From Limivivens faecihominis (GTDB lineage: Bacteria > Bacillota > Clostridia > Lachnospirales > Lachnospiraceae), in the NCBI RefSeq assembly GCF_020686945.1, contig NZ_JAJEPR010000013.1, forward strand, positions 1 to 64,000: 64,000 nt of DNA, written 5' to 3'. A program made the translations under genes and the position numbers. This document shows, in pieces, positions 7,324 to 15,337 of this stretch (the stretch's first letter is position 1; each line of letters opens with the position of its first letter). The notes under the pieces were generated by a model. That model saw only the letters and a program-made list of their open reading frames with translations. It did no database searches and was not told the DNA's origin.

Positions 7324-8174
7324 ATGAATGTACCTGTCATACAAACTATACCCTGGACACCCTGATCCCGAAGGTTGGCGTGATCACCGATATCCGTCAG
7401 GAGACTCCGGATGTCAAAACCTTCCGCGTGGAAGCACCCGAGGGAGGCAAGCTTTTTGAGCATATGCCGGGCCAGTGCGCGATGATCTGCGTGCCGGGCG
7501 TCAGCGAAGGAATGTTTTCCATTACTTCTTCCCCGACGGTAAAAGAGTACCAGGAATTCAGTATCAAAAAATGCGGAAAGCTGACGGATTATCTCCACAG
7601 CCTCAATGTGGGCGATGAGATCACCGTCCGCGGACCTTACGGAAATCATTTCCCGGTGGAGACAGAGCTGAAGGGTCAGAACCTTCTCTTCATCGCCGGT
7701 GGTATCGGACTGGCTCCGCTCCGTTCCGTTATCAACTATGTGCTTCACAACAGAGAGAATTACGGTACGGTGGATATTTTATACGGTTCCCGTTCTGCAG
7801 ACGATCTGGTTCAGTTAAAAGAGATCCAGGAAGTCTGGCAGAAAGCTCCGGGTGTCAACGTATACCTGACCATTGACCGGGAGCAGGAGGGCTGGGACGG
7901 CCATGTGGGCTTCGTTCCTTCCTATCTGAAAGAGATCGGCTTTTCAACGGACAAAACCGCACTTCTCTGCGGACCGCCAATCATGATTAAATTCGTGCTG
8001 GCCGGTTTAAAAGAGATGGGCTTCTCCGAGGAGCAGGTATACACCACACTGGAGCTCCGTATGAAATGCGGTATCGGAAAATGCGGCCGCTGCAATGTAG
8101 GCTCCAAATATGTCTGCAAAGATGGCCCCGTATTCCGTTTCGATCAGCTGGACGAGCTTCCGAATGAGTATTGA
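7320..8174 (+). CDS. flxA: FlxA-like FAD/NAD(P)H oxidoreductase subunit
   Basis: 284-residue ferredoxin-NADP reductase-fold protein, like sulfite reductase subunit B and dihydroorotate dehydrogenase electron-transfer subunits. The FAD site is near FSITSSP, the NAD site at AGGIGLAPLRS (near residue 126), LLCGPP near residue 219, and a C-terminal [2Fe-2S] loop CGIGKCGRCNVG with YVCKDGPVF. It should oxidise NADH and feed the FlxB-FlxC-FlxD-HdrA chain. It is translationally coupled to flxB by ATGA. NADH rather than NADPH preference is inferred from the Flx family, not visible here. Confidence 0.8.
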   Translation: MNECTCHTNYTLDTLIPKVGVITDIRQETPDVKTFRVEAPEGGKLFEHMPGQCAMICVPGVSEGMFSITSSPTVKEYQEFSIKKCGKLTDYLHSLNVGDEITVRGPYGNHFPVETELKGQNLLFIAGGIGLAPLRSVINYVLHNRENYGTVDILYGSRSADDLVQLKEIQEVWQKAPGVNVYLTIDREQEGWDGHVGFVPSYLKEIGFSTDKTALLCGPPIMIKFVLAGLKEMGFSEEQVYTTLELRMKCGIGKCGRCNVGSKYVCKDGPVFRFDQLDELPNEY

Positions 8175-8197
8175 TATAGAAAGGACTGGAACCCAAA

Positions 8198-8875
8198 ATG
8201 GAAAATAATATGGTAAACGTATATTTTTTCGGTAAAAAATACAGTGTTCCCGCAGATCTCACCATCATGACCGCCATGGAGTATGCCGGATACACCTTAA
8301 AGAGAGGCTGCGGCTGCCGTCACGGCTTCTGCGGCGCCTGTGCAACCATCTACCGCATCAAGGGAGAAAATGAGCTGAAAACCTGTCTGGCCTGTCAGAC
8401 CCAGGTACAGGAAGGCATGTATGTGGCAAGCATTCCCTTCTTCCCCACCGACAAGAGAACTTACAATATCGAAGATCTGAAACCCAACCAGCAGGTGATG
8501 ATGGAACTCTATCCGGAGATCTACAGCTGCATCGGCTGTAATGCCTGTACCAAAGCCTGCCCCCAGGATCTGAACGTTATGCAGTATATCGCATACGCCC
8601 AGAGAGGCGAGCTTGAGAAATGTGCGGAGGCTTCCTTCGACTGCGTAAGCTGCGGCTGCTGTTCCGTGCGCTGCCCGGCTGGAATTTCCCATCCGATGGT
8701 AGGCCTTCTGGCCAGACGTCTGACCGGAAAATACATTGCTCCGGAATCAAAACATCTGACCAAACGTGTGGAAGAGATCCACGAAGGCAAGTATGATGAT
8801 CTGATCGAGCAGATCATGCAGAAACCGATCACAGAAATGCAGGAACTTTACAACAGCAGAGAGATTGAGAAATAG
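8198..8875 (+). CDS. frdB: Fumarate reductase/succinate dehydrogenase-type iron-sulfur subunit
   Basis: 225 residues. The N-terminal [2Fe-2S] domain has GCGCRHGFCGAC and a later CLAC. The C-terminal domain has CIGCNACTKACP and CVSCGCCSVRCPAG motifs, as in FrdB/SdhB, although spacing and the full second cluster motif differ from the canonical 4Fe-4S plus 3Fe-4S pair. It precedes the flavoprotein by 14 nt. No membrane-anchor gene (frdC/frdD) follows, so the enzyme is predicted to be soluble and fed by the Hdr/Flx proteins. Thiol:fumarate reductase TfrB is a functional parallel, with its HdrB-like part here carried by separate HdrB and HdrC. Confidence 0.75.
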   Translation: MENNMVNVYFFGKKYSVPADLTIMTAMEYAGYTLKRGCGCRHGFCGACATIYRIKGENELKTCLACQTQVQEGMYVASIPFFPTDKRTYNIEDLKPNQQVMMELYPEIYSCIGCNACTKACPQDLNVMQYIAYAQRGELEKCAEASFDCVSCGCCSVRCPAGISHPMVGLLARRLTGKYIAPESKHLTKRVEEIHEGKYDDLIEQIMQKPITEMQELYNSREIEK

Positions 8876-8889
8876 GGAGGGCGTAAAAC

Positions 8890-10503
8890 ATGTATGCACC
8901 ATATCCAGAAAATATGATGGAATCCATCAAAAAGGTAGAGGCTACAAGAGCGGAGCGTATGGCAACAGAGCCGAGACGTCTCACCGCTGAGGAGAAGGAC
9001 GCTCTTCTTGAGAAATTCCATCCTGATTATAACCCGAATGCATTTGCAGAGATCAAAGTAGGTCCGAATAAAGGTCAGAAGGCTCCGTTGGAGCTGGCAG
9101 AAATGCTTCATTCCACCAGCCGTCTGATGAATGAGAAGATCGATCTTACAAAAATCGATTATGACGTGGATGTGCTGGTGATCGGCGGCGGCGGAGCAGG
9201 CTCTTCCTGTGCCATTGAGGCCCACAATGCAGGCACTGATGTTATGATCGTCACGAAGCTTCGTATCGGTGATGCCAATACTATGATGGCAGAGGGCGGC
9301 ATCCAGGCAGCTGACAAGGAGAATGATTCTCCGGTACAGCATTATCTGGACTGCTTCGGCGGCGGCCACTTCGCAGCAAAACCGGAACTCGTAAAGAGAC
9401 TGGTTATGGAAGCTCCGGATGCCATCAAATGGCTGAACGGGCTCGGCGTTGAGTTTGATAAAGCAGAAGACGGAACCATGATCACAACTCACGGCGGCGG
9501 AACCTCCAGAAAGAGAATGCACGCTGCAAAAGACTATTCCGGATCTGAGATCATGCGTACCATCCGTGACGAGGTCATCAACCTTGGCATTCCGGTGGTT
9601 GAGTTTACTTCCGCTGTCGAGCTTCTGAAGGACGAAAAAGGCCAGGTAGCCGGTGCGGTTCTTCTGAACATGGAGACCGGTGACTACTCCGTTGCAAGAG
9701 CAAAGACCGTTGTCATCGCAACCGGCGGCGCAGGAAGAATGCATTACCAGGGCTTCCCGACCTCCAACCACTACGGTGCAACCGCAGACGGACTGGTACT
9801 TGGTTACCGGGCAGGCGCAGGCCTTCTTTATCAGGATTCCATCCAGTACCATCCGACAGGCGCCATTTATCCGTCCCAGATCCTTGGCGCTCTGGTAACG
9901 GAGAAGGTTCGTTCCGTTGGCGCACAGCTGGTCAATGCAAACGGAGAAGCTTACATTCATCCGCTGGAAACCCGTGACGTCAATGCTTCCGGCGTTATCC
10001 GTGAGTGCCAGGAAGGCCGCGGCGTGGAAGTACCGGGCGGACTTAAGGGCGTATGGCTCGATACTCCGATGATCGAGATCCTCGGAGGCGAGGGAACCAT
10101 CGAGAAGAGAATCCCGGCTATGTTCCGTATGTACATGAACTACGGCATTGATATGAGAAAAGTTCCCATCGTGATCTATCCGACCCTTCACTACCAGAAC
10201 GGTGGCCTGGATATCGACGGAGACGGCTTCTCAACCGCAATCCCGAATCTTCTGGTTGCAGGAGAGGCAGCCGGTGGAATCCACGGAAGAAACAGACTGA
10301 TGGGCAACTCTCTTCTGGATGTCATTGTATTCGGAAGAAATGCCGGTAAGAAAGCAGCTGCAAAATGCAAAGAGGTAGAACTTGGTACCCCGAACTTGAA
10401 TCATGTGACAGAATATGCAGAGGAGCTGAAAGAGGCAGGCCTTGACACCCATAAGGTATCTCCGATGCTGCTTCCGAACTATGCCCGTCACGAACAGCGC
10501 TAA
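8890..10503 (+). CDS. frdA: Soluble fumarate reductase flavoprotein subunit
   Basis: 537 residues. A ~90-residue N-terminal extension precedes the FAD motif GGGGAGSSCA (near residue 98). Catalytic-type motifs are present: QYHPTG, TEKVRSVG, the ETRDV arginine block, HYQNGG and HGRNRLMGNSLLD. The covalent-FAD histidine of canonical FrdA (HTVAAEGG) is Asn130 here (ANTMMAEGG), so FAD should be bound noncovalently. The helical C-terminal domain of quinol-linked enzymes is shorter. It should reduce fumarate to succinate using electrons from frdB and the Hdr/Flx chain. Aspartate oxidase is an alternative family member, disfavoured by the frdB partner and by fumarase directly downstream. Confidence 0.85.
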   Translation: MYAPYPENMMESIKKVEATRAERMATEPRRLTAEEKDALLEKFHPDYNPNAFAEIKVGPNKGQKAPLELAEMLHSTSRLMNEKIDLTKIDYDVDVLVIGGGGAGSSCAIEAHNAGTDVMIVTKLRIGDANTMMAEGGIQAADKENDSPVQHYLDCFGGGHFAAKPELVKRLVMEAPDAIKWLNGLGVEFDKAEDGTMITTHGGGTSRKRMHAAKDYSGSEIMRTIRDEVINLGIPVVEFTSAVELLKDEKGQVAGAVLLNMETGDYSVARAKTVVIATGGAGRMHYQGFPTSNHYGATADGLVLGYRAGAGLLYQDSIQYHPTGAIYPSQILGALVTEKVRSVGAQLVNANGEAYIHPLETRDVNASGVIRECQEGRGVEVPGGLKGVWLDTPMIEILGGEGTIEKRIPAMFRMYMNYGIDMRKVPIVIYPTLHYQNGGLDIDGDGFSTAIPNLLVAGEAAGGIHGRNRLMGNSLLDVIVFGRNAGKKAAAKCKEVELGTPNLNHVTEYAEELKEAGLDTHKVSPMLLPNYARHEQR

Positions 10504-10532
10504 AAATAGAAAAAAGAAGGGAGCTTACCAAA

Positions 10533-11375
10533 ATGCGTGAAGTAGAAGTAAGCAGACTTACAGATGTCATCGAAAAACTCTGTATCGAAGCAAATGAACA
10601 TCTTCCCAAAGACGTAAAAGACGCCATTACAACCTGCCGTGCCTGCGAGGACGGCGAGATTGCCAAAGGTGTTCTGGACGATATCATTAAAAACTTTGAC
10701 ATTGCAGATCAGGAGTGTGTACCCATCTGCCAGGATACAGGAATGGCCTGTGTTTTTCTGGAAATCGGACAGGATGTACATTTCGTTGGAGGAGATCTCA
10801 CCGATGCCATCAACGAGGGCGTACGCCGCGGATATACAAACGGCTACCTTCGCAAATCTGTCGTAAAAGACCCGGTTCGCCGTGGAAACACCGGCGATAA
10901 CACACCGGCCATGATTTACACAGAGATTGTTCCCGGAGAAAATGTGAAAGTCACCGTTGGCCCGAAAGGCTTCGGAAGCGAGAACATGAGTATGATCCGT
11001 ATGTTCAAACCCTCCGCTGGCCTTCAGGGAATCAAAGACTTCATTCTGGAAGTGGTAGAGACCGCAGGTCCCAACCCCTGCCCGCCGATGGTAGTCGGCG
11101 TTGGTATCGGCGGAACCTTTGATAAATGTGCCCTTCTTGCAAAGAAAGCACTGATGCGTCCGCTGGATTCCCACAATCCGGATCCGTTTTATGCAGATCT
11201 TGAGGATGAGATGCTTGAAAAAGTCAACCAGCTTGGTATCGGACCTCAGGGCTTTGGCGGAAAGACCACAGCCATCGGACTGAACATTGAAACCATGCCC
11301 ACTCATATTGCCGGTATGCCCTGTGCAGTCAATATCAACTGCCATGTGACACGCCATAAAACGGAGGTGATCTGA
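10533..11375 (+). CDS. fumA: Fumarate hydratase class I, alpha subunit
   Basis: 280 residues; N-terminal catalytic part of the two-subunit, oxygen-sensitive [4Fe-4S] fumarase/tartrate dehydratase family. Candidate cluster cysteines are in CRACEDGE, CQDTGMA and NPCPPMVVGVGIGG. It dehydrates malate to fumarate for the reductase encoded just upstream. The ribosome site AGAAGGGAG precedes the ATG. The beta subunit starts 3 nt after the stop. L-tartrate dehydratase has the same fold, but the neighbours make malate the likely substrate. Confidence 0.88.
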   Translation: MREVEVSRLTDVIEKLCIEANEHLPKDVKDAITTCRACEDGEIAKGVLDDIIKNFDIADQECVPICQDTGMACVFLEIGQDVHFVGGDLTDAINEGVRRGYTNGYLRKSVVKDPVRRGNTGDNTPAMIYTEIVPGENVKVTVGPKGFGSENMSMIRMFKPSAGLQGIKDFILEVVETAGPNPCPPMVVGVGIGGTFDKCALLAKKALMRPLDSHNPDPFYADLEDEMLEKVNQLGIGPQGFGGKTTAIGLNIETMPTHIAGMPCAVNINCHVTRHKTEVI

Positions 11376-11377
11376 TC

Positions 11378-11938
11378 ATGGAGAGAAGACATATCACTCT
11401 TCCTCTGACCGAGGAACTGGCTAAAACCCTTCACGCAGGAGATCAGGTGCTCCTGACAGGTACCATTTATACATCCAGAGACGCAGGCCACAAGAGAATG
11501 TGCGAGGCTCTGGCAAGAGGAGAGAAGATTCCCTTTGACCCGACAGACGCGACGATCTACTATGTAGGTCCGACCCCGGCAAAACCCGGCGCAGTCATCG
11601 GTTCCGCAGGTCCGACCACCAGCGGACGAATGGACGCTTACGCCCCCACCATGATGTCTGTGGGAGCCAGAGGCATGATCGGTAAGGGAGCCCGTCTTCC
11701 AGAGGTTGTGGAAGCCATGAAGAAATACAGCGGCGTTTACTTCGGAGCCATCGGCGGAGCTGGCGCTCTCCTGGCAAAATGTATCAAAAAAGCAGAGCTT
11801 ATCGCGTATGAAGATCTGGGCGCAGAGGCTCTCCGTAAGCTTTATGTGGAGGATATGCCCCTGGTAGTCATCATTGACTGTGAGGGCAACGACCTTTACA
11901 AAGAAGGAAGAGAATCCTACTTGGCAAATAAGAAATAA
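11378..11938 (+). CDS. fumB: Fumarate hydratase class I, beta subunit
   Basis: 186-residue C-terminal-type subunit of the class I fumarase/tartrate dehydratase. The swivel-domain motif GPTTSGRMDAYAP is near residue 72, and KYSGVYFGAIGGAGAL is near 112. It pairs with the preceding alpha subunit, with a CGGAGGTGATC ribosome site inside the alpha gene. It completes the oxaloacetate to succinate set begun by mdh. Confidence 0.88.
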   Translation: MERRHITLPLTEELAKTLHAGDQVLLTGTIYTSRDAGHKRMCEALARGEKIPFDPTDATIYYVGPTPAKPGAVIGSAGPTTSGRMDAYAPTMMSVGARGMIGKGARLPEVVEAMKKYSGVYFGAIGGAGALLAKCIKKAELIAYEDLGAEALRKLYVEDMPLVVIIDCEGNDLYKEGRESYLANKK

Positions 11939-11953
11939 TCGGGTAAAATAAAA

Positions 11954-11984
11954 AAGCCTGGCTTCCCATTCGGCGGCCAGGCTT
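11954..11984. repeat. Inverted repeat at the end of the fumarase operon
   Basis: AAGCCTGG pairs with CCAGGCTT around a 15-nt loop. A runs, not T runs, flank it on the plus strand, so it is a poor rho-independent terminator in the gene direction. It may still mark the 3' end of the operon or protect the mRNA. Confidence 0.4.
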
Positions 11985-12014
11985 AAAAAAAAACAAATGA
12001 TAGGAGTCTTTATT

Positions 12015-12725
12015 ATGCAACAACATCCTCATCATCATTCGTATGATCCGCTTCATCTTTTTGAGGGGGAGGACGAACAGCAGATGTCCGAGGCTTTCCG
12101 AAACAGCGCGTTTCTGGCGCTTTCCGGCGGCTTTCAGGATGCCTACACCTACAATGTCCGAAATGAGGTATTTTCCAATGCCCAGACCGGAAACGTGGTG
12201 CTCATGAGCCAGCATCTCATGGCAGGAGAGTGGATGAGCGGTTTAAGGTATCTGCTTCCGCTGATATCTTTTGCCTTAGGCGTCTGGGTAGCGGAAAAGA
12301 TCCAGGGAAAATACCGGTATGCGAGGAAGCTTCACTGGCGGCAGGGTGTCCTTCTGGCAGAGATCGTTCTTCTTTTTATCGTCGGTTTCGTGCCGAGAGA
12401 ACTGGATATGCTGGCCACGATCCTGGTGTCCTTTGCCTGTGCCATGCAGGTGCAGAGTTTCCGTAAGGTTCACGGCTATTCCTATGCCAGTACGATGTGT
12501 ATCGGAAACCTGAGGGGCGGCACGGCAGCCATGTCCTCTTATTTCCGCGAGCACAGGCTGGAAGATCTCAGGAAAGCTTTCTATTACTTCGGCATCATTG
12601 TCCTTTTTGCAGTGGGAGCCGGTCTTGGCGGAAATCTTTCCATCCATTATGGCATCCAGATGATCTGGGTATGCTGCGCTTTCTTATTGATAAGTTTCCT
12701 CATGATGTTCTACGAAAAGATCTGA
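12015..12725 (+). CDS. YoaK/DUF1275 family membrane protein
   Basis: 236-residue integral membrane protein of the DUF1275 (YoaK) family. The N-terminus is histidine-rich (HPHHHS), followed by the family signature ALSGGFQDAYTY and NAQTGNVVL; about six hydrophobic segments follow. Function is unknown; small-solute transport has been suggested for the family. The ATG was chosen for its TAGGAG site 8 nt upstream; an in-frame ATG six codons earlier lacks one. It stands between the fumarase genes and PEP carboxykinase on the same strand, so a dicarboxylate-related role is conceivable but unsupported by sequence. Confidence 0.75.
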   Translation: MQQHPHHHSYDPLHLFEGEDEQQMSEAFRNSAFLALSGGFQDAYTYNVRNEVFSNAQTGNVVLMSQHLMAGEWMSGLRYLLPLISFALGVWVAEKIQGKYRYARKLHWRQGVLLAEIVLLFIVGFVPRELDMLATILVSFACAMQVQSFRKVHGYSYASTMCIGNLRGGTAAMSSYFREHRLEDLRKAFYYFGIIVLFAVGAGLGGNLSIHYGIQMIWVCCAFLLISFLMMFYEKI

Positions 12726-12773
12726 GAAGGCGAAAATTTTATAAATTGTTAAAAAAAAATCAAAAAAATTTTA

Positions 12774-12801
12774 TTGCTTTTACGAGTTAAATATGTATAA
12801 T
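12774..12801 (+). promoter_or_regulatory. Promoter of PEP carboxykinase
   Basis: TTGCTT (12774-12779) and TATAAT (12796-12801) lie 16 nt apart. The ~95-nt leader contains a GGAAACGA/TCGTTTTCC hairpin. Upstream at 12746 is one TTGTTAA half-site resembling half of a Rex operator, with no matching second half. Confidence 0.7.
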
Positions 12802-12901
12802 ATAAAAAGGGAAACGAGGGATTTCGTTTTCCGACAAATATTGAAAAACCTGCTTTTGTAGGTGGTCATATTACTATTAAAGAAAAGAGGTTAAATGTAA
12901 G

Positions 12902-14506
12902 ATGGCAGAGATCAATTTAAGCAAGTATGGCATTACCGGAACCACAGAGATCGTATATAACCCCTCTTACGAGATGTTATTCGAAGAGGAGACCAAACCG
13001 GGTCTGGAAGGATATGAAAAAGGACAGGTCAGTGAGCTGGGCGCAGTAAATGTTATGACTGGCATCTACACAGGCCGTTCCCCAAAAGACAAATTTATCG
13101 TTATGGATGAGAACTCCAAAGATACCGTATGGTGGACTTCTGACGAGTACAAGAACGATAACCATCCGGCAAGCCAGGAAGCTTGGAAAGCAGTTAAGGA
13201 GATCGCACTGAAAGAACTCTCCAACAAGAAACTGTTCGTTGTAGATGCTTTCTGCGGAGCAAACAAAGATACCCGTATGGCAATCCGTTTCATCGTTGAG
13301 GTTGCTTGGCAGGCTCACTTTGTAACCAATATGTTCATCCGTCCGACAGAGGAAGAACTGAAAGACTTCGAGCCGGATTTCGTTGTTTACAACGCTTCCA
13401 AAGCAAAAGTAGAAAATTATAAAGAGCTGGGTCTTAATTCTGAGACCGCTGTTATGTTCAACATCACCAGCCGTGAGCAGGTTATCGTAAACACCTGGTA
13501 CGGCGGAGAGATGAAAAAAGGTATGTTCTCCATGATGAACTACTACCTGCCGCTGAAGGGCATGGCTTCCATGCACTGCTCCGCAAACACCGATATGAAC
13601 GGTGAGAACACCGCTATCTTCTTCGGTCTGTCCGGAACAGGTAAGACCACCCTTTCCACCGACCCGAAACGTCTTCTCATCGGTGATGACGAGCACGGCT
13701 GGGACGACAAGGGCGTATTCAACTACGAGGGCGGTTGCTACGCAAAAGTTATTAACCTGGATAAAGATTCCGAGCCGGATATCTACAATGCCATCAAGAG
13801 AAACGCTCTTCTTGAGAACGTAACTCTGGACGAGAACGGCAAGATCGATTTCGCTGATAAGAGCGTAACCGAGAATACCCGTGTATCTTATCCGATCAAC
13901 CACATTAAGAACATCGTTCGCCCGATCTCTTCCGCACCGGCAGCTAAGAATGTAATCTTCCTGTCTGCAGATGCATTCGGTGTACTTCCGCCGGTATCTG
14001 TACTGACTCCGGAGCAGACTCAGTACTACTTCCTGTCCGGCTTCACTGCAAAACTTGCAGGAACCGAGCGTGGAATCACCGAGCCGACCCCGACCTTCTC
14101 TGCTTGCTTCGGACAGGCTTTCCTGGAGCTGCATCCGACCAAATACGCAGAAGAGCTCGTTAAGAAAATGGAGAAGAGCGGAGCAAAAGCATACCTGGTT
14201 AACACCGGATGGAATGGTACCGGCAAACGTATCTCCATCAAAGATACCCGTGGTATCATTGATGCAATCCTGAATGGAGACATCCTGAAAGCAGAGACCA
14301 AGAAGATCCCGTTCTTCAACTTCGAGGTTCCGACAGCGCTTCCGGGTGTTGATTCCCATATCCTTGACCCGAGAGATACCTACGCTGACGCTTCCGAGTG
14401 GGAGACCAAAGCTAAGGATCTGGCTGCAAGATTCGTTAAGAACTTCGCTAAATACGAAGGAAACGCAGCTGGTAAAGCTCTTGTTTCTGCTGGTCCGCAG
14501 GCTTAA
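12902..14506 (+). CDS. pckA: Phosphoenolpyruvate carboxykinase (ATP)
   Basis: 534 residues, the usual length of ATP-dependent PEPCK. The P-loop GLSGTGKTTLS (near residue 241), the kinase motif GDDEHGWDD, an RSPKDKF substrate loop and the C-terminal NTGWNGTGKRISI stretch are visible. In fermenting gut clostridia the enzyme can run from PEP plus CO2 to oxaloacetate with ATP gain, feeding the malate, fumarate and succinate genes upstream; the gluconeogenic direction is also possible. It has its own promoter and a strong terminator, so it is monocistronic. Confidence 0.93.
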   Translation: MAEINLSKYGITGTTEIVYNPSYEMLFEEETKPGLEGYEKGQVSELGAVNVMTGIYTGRSPKDKFIVMDENSKDTVWWTSDEYKNDNHPASQEAWKAVKEIALKELSNKKLFVVDAFCGANKDTRMAIRFIVEVAWQAHFVTNMFIRPTEEELKDFEPDFVVYNASKAKVENYKELGLNSETAVMFNITSREQVIVNTWYGGEMKKGMFSMMNYYLPLKGMASMHCSANTDMNGENTAIFFGLSGTGKTTLSTDPKRLLIGDDEHGWDDKGVFNYEGGCYAKVINLDKDSEPDIYNAIKRNALLENVTLDENGKIDFADKSVTENTRVSYPINHIKNIVRPISSAPAAKNVIFLSADAFGVLPPVSVLTPEQTQYYFLSGFTAKLAGTERGITEPTPTFSACFGQAFLELHPTKYAEELVKKMEKSGAKAYLVNTGWNGTGKRISIKDTRGIIDAILNGDILKAETKKIPFFNFEVPTALPGVDSHILDPRDTYADASEWETKAKDLAARFVKNFAKYEGNAAGKALVSAGPQA

Positions 14507-14537
14507 TGACAGATCAAACAAAATAGATGATATTTTA

Positions 14538-14570
14538 CCGGGTGCGGAGTTTCCGCACCCGGATTTTGTT
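14538..14570 (+). terminator. Terminator of pckA
   Basis: A 10-bp GC-rich stem (CCGGGTGCGG with CCGCACCCGG) has a 5-nt loop and an ATTTTGTT tail. The next ~100 bases (14571-14673) hold scattered short inverted repeats (GACGAG/CTCGTC, GAATTT/AAATTC) but no gene. Confidence 0.8.
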
Positions 14571-14673
14571 ATGGCGACGAGGAAAATGCACGCACTTGTG
14601 CAAGTGAATTTGACGACCGCTAATCAGAAAGAAATTCGCGTAGCGTATCTCGTCTCTGCAATTGAGGAGGAAT

Positions 14674-14893
14674 ATGAAGAAAAAAGCGTTTCAGGCGGCT
14701 TTTCCATACACGCTGCCAATCTGTGTGGGCTTTCTCTTCCTGGGGATGTCCTACGGCTTTATGATGCGAAGCAAAGGTTTTTCCTTTCTCTATCCGTTGT
14801 TCATGAGTATGTTTATCTTTGCGGGTTCCATGGAATTTGTCACGGTAAATCTACTTCCTGCTGGCTGAGAAGAGAGGAGGGGACAAAAAATGA
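14674..14893 (+). pseudogene. azlC: azlC remnant: branched-chain amino acid exporter subunit with an internal deletion
   Basis: The first 64 or so codons match the start of AzlC (PYTLPICVGFLFLGMSYG, then GSMEFVTVNLL) but stop at a TGA (14866-14868). In another frame the sequence just before azlD reads YFLLAEKRGGDKK and ends in a TGA overlapping the azlD ATG, as an intact azlC end normally would. Intact AzlC is about 230 residues, so roughly 150 codons from the middle are missing and the two ends are out of frame. The ribosome site GAGGAGG and start are intact. The AzlCD pair should therefore be inactive. Confidence 0.8.
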
Positions 14894-15213
14894 CAATCTT
14901 ACAGCAGATCATCACCATTGCGGCTGTGGTCCTGGGAGCCATGGTGACACGTTTCCTTCCTTTTATCGTTTTTCCAGAGGGAAAAGAGCCGCCGAAGGCC
15001 GTCCGTTATCTCGGAGGTAAGCTTCCCTATGCGGTCATCGGCCTTCTGGTGGTCTATTGCCTCAAAGACGCGCCGGCCAGCTCCACTCACGGTCTGCCGG
15101 AAGCCATTGCGATCCTTTTTGTGGGCCTCCTTCACAAGCGGAAAAAGAATACGCTCCTCAGCATCGCAGGAGGCACGATCCTTTATATGTTGCTGGTACA
15201 GATGGTATTTTAA
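14890..15213 (+). CDS. azlD: AzlD family branched-chain amino acid transport subunit
   Basis: 107-residue small membrane protein with four hydrophobic stretches, starting TILQQIITIAAVVLGAMVTR, typical of AzlD, the partner of AzlC in branched-chain amino acid export. The reading frame is intact and preceded by GAGAGGAGG. Its partner gene upstream is disrupted, so AzlD is probably an orphan on the way to loss unless another AzlC exists elsewhere in the genome. Confidence 0.8.
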   Translation: MTILQQIITIAAVVLGAMVTRFLPFIVFPEGKEPPKAVRYLGGKLPYAVIGLLVVYCLKDAPASSTHGLPEAIAILFVGLLHKRKKNTLLSIAGGTILYMLLVQMVF

Positions 15214-15337
15214 GAAAACTTAAACATTAAGTGATAAAAAAACTCAACATCCTGTCTTCCATTGAAAAATAAAATGCGTTACACTGAGTTAGAAACAACT
15301 AACAAAAACCTGCACGGCCAGGAAGAGGGAGGATAAG

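Noticed and set aside
6262..8174. Anaerobic sulfite reductase AsrAB
   Set aside because: Subunits resemble AsrA and AsrB, but no siroheme subunit AsrC follows and the genes sit inside an Hdr/Flx operon.
11954..11984. Rho-independent terminator of the fumarase operon
   Set aside because: The stem is good, but the plus strand has A runs instead of Ts after it, so it was listed only as an inverted repeat.
12746..12770. Rex operator upstream of pckA
   Set aside because: Only one TTGTTAA half-site is present; the other half is not recognisable.
14346..15020. A plus-strand frame running from pckA into azlD
   Set aside because: Out of frame with both genes and crosses the pckA terminator. Only its short YFLLAEKRGGDKK-like segment is meaningful, as the azlC tail.
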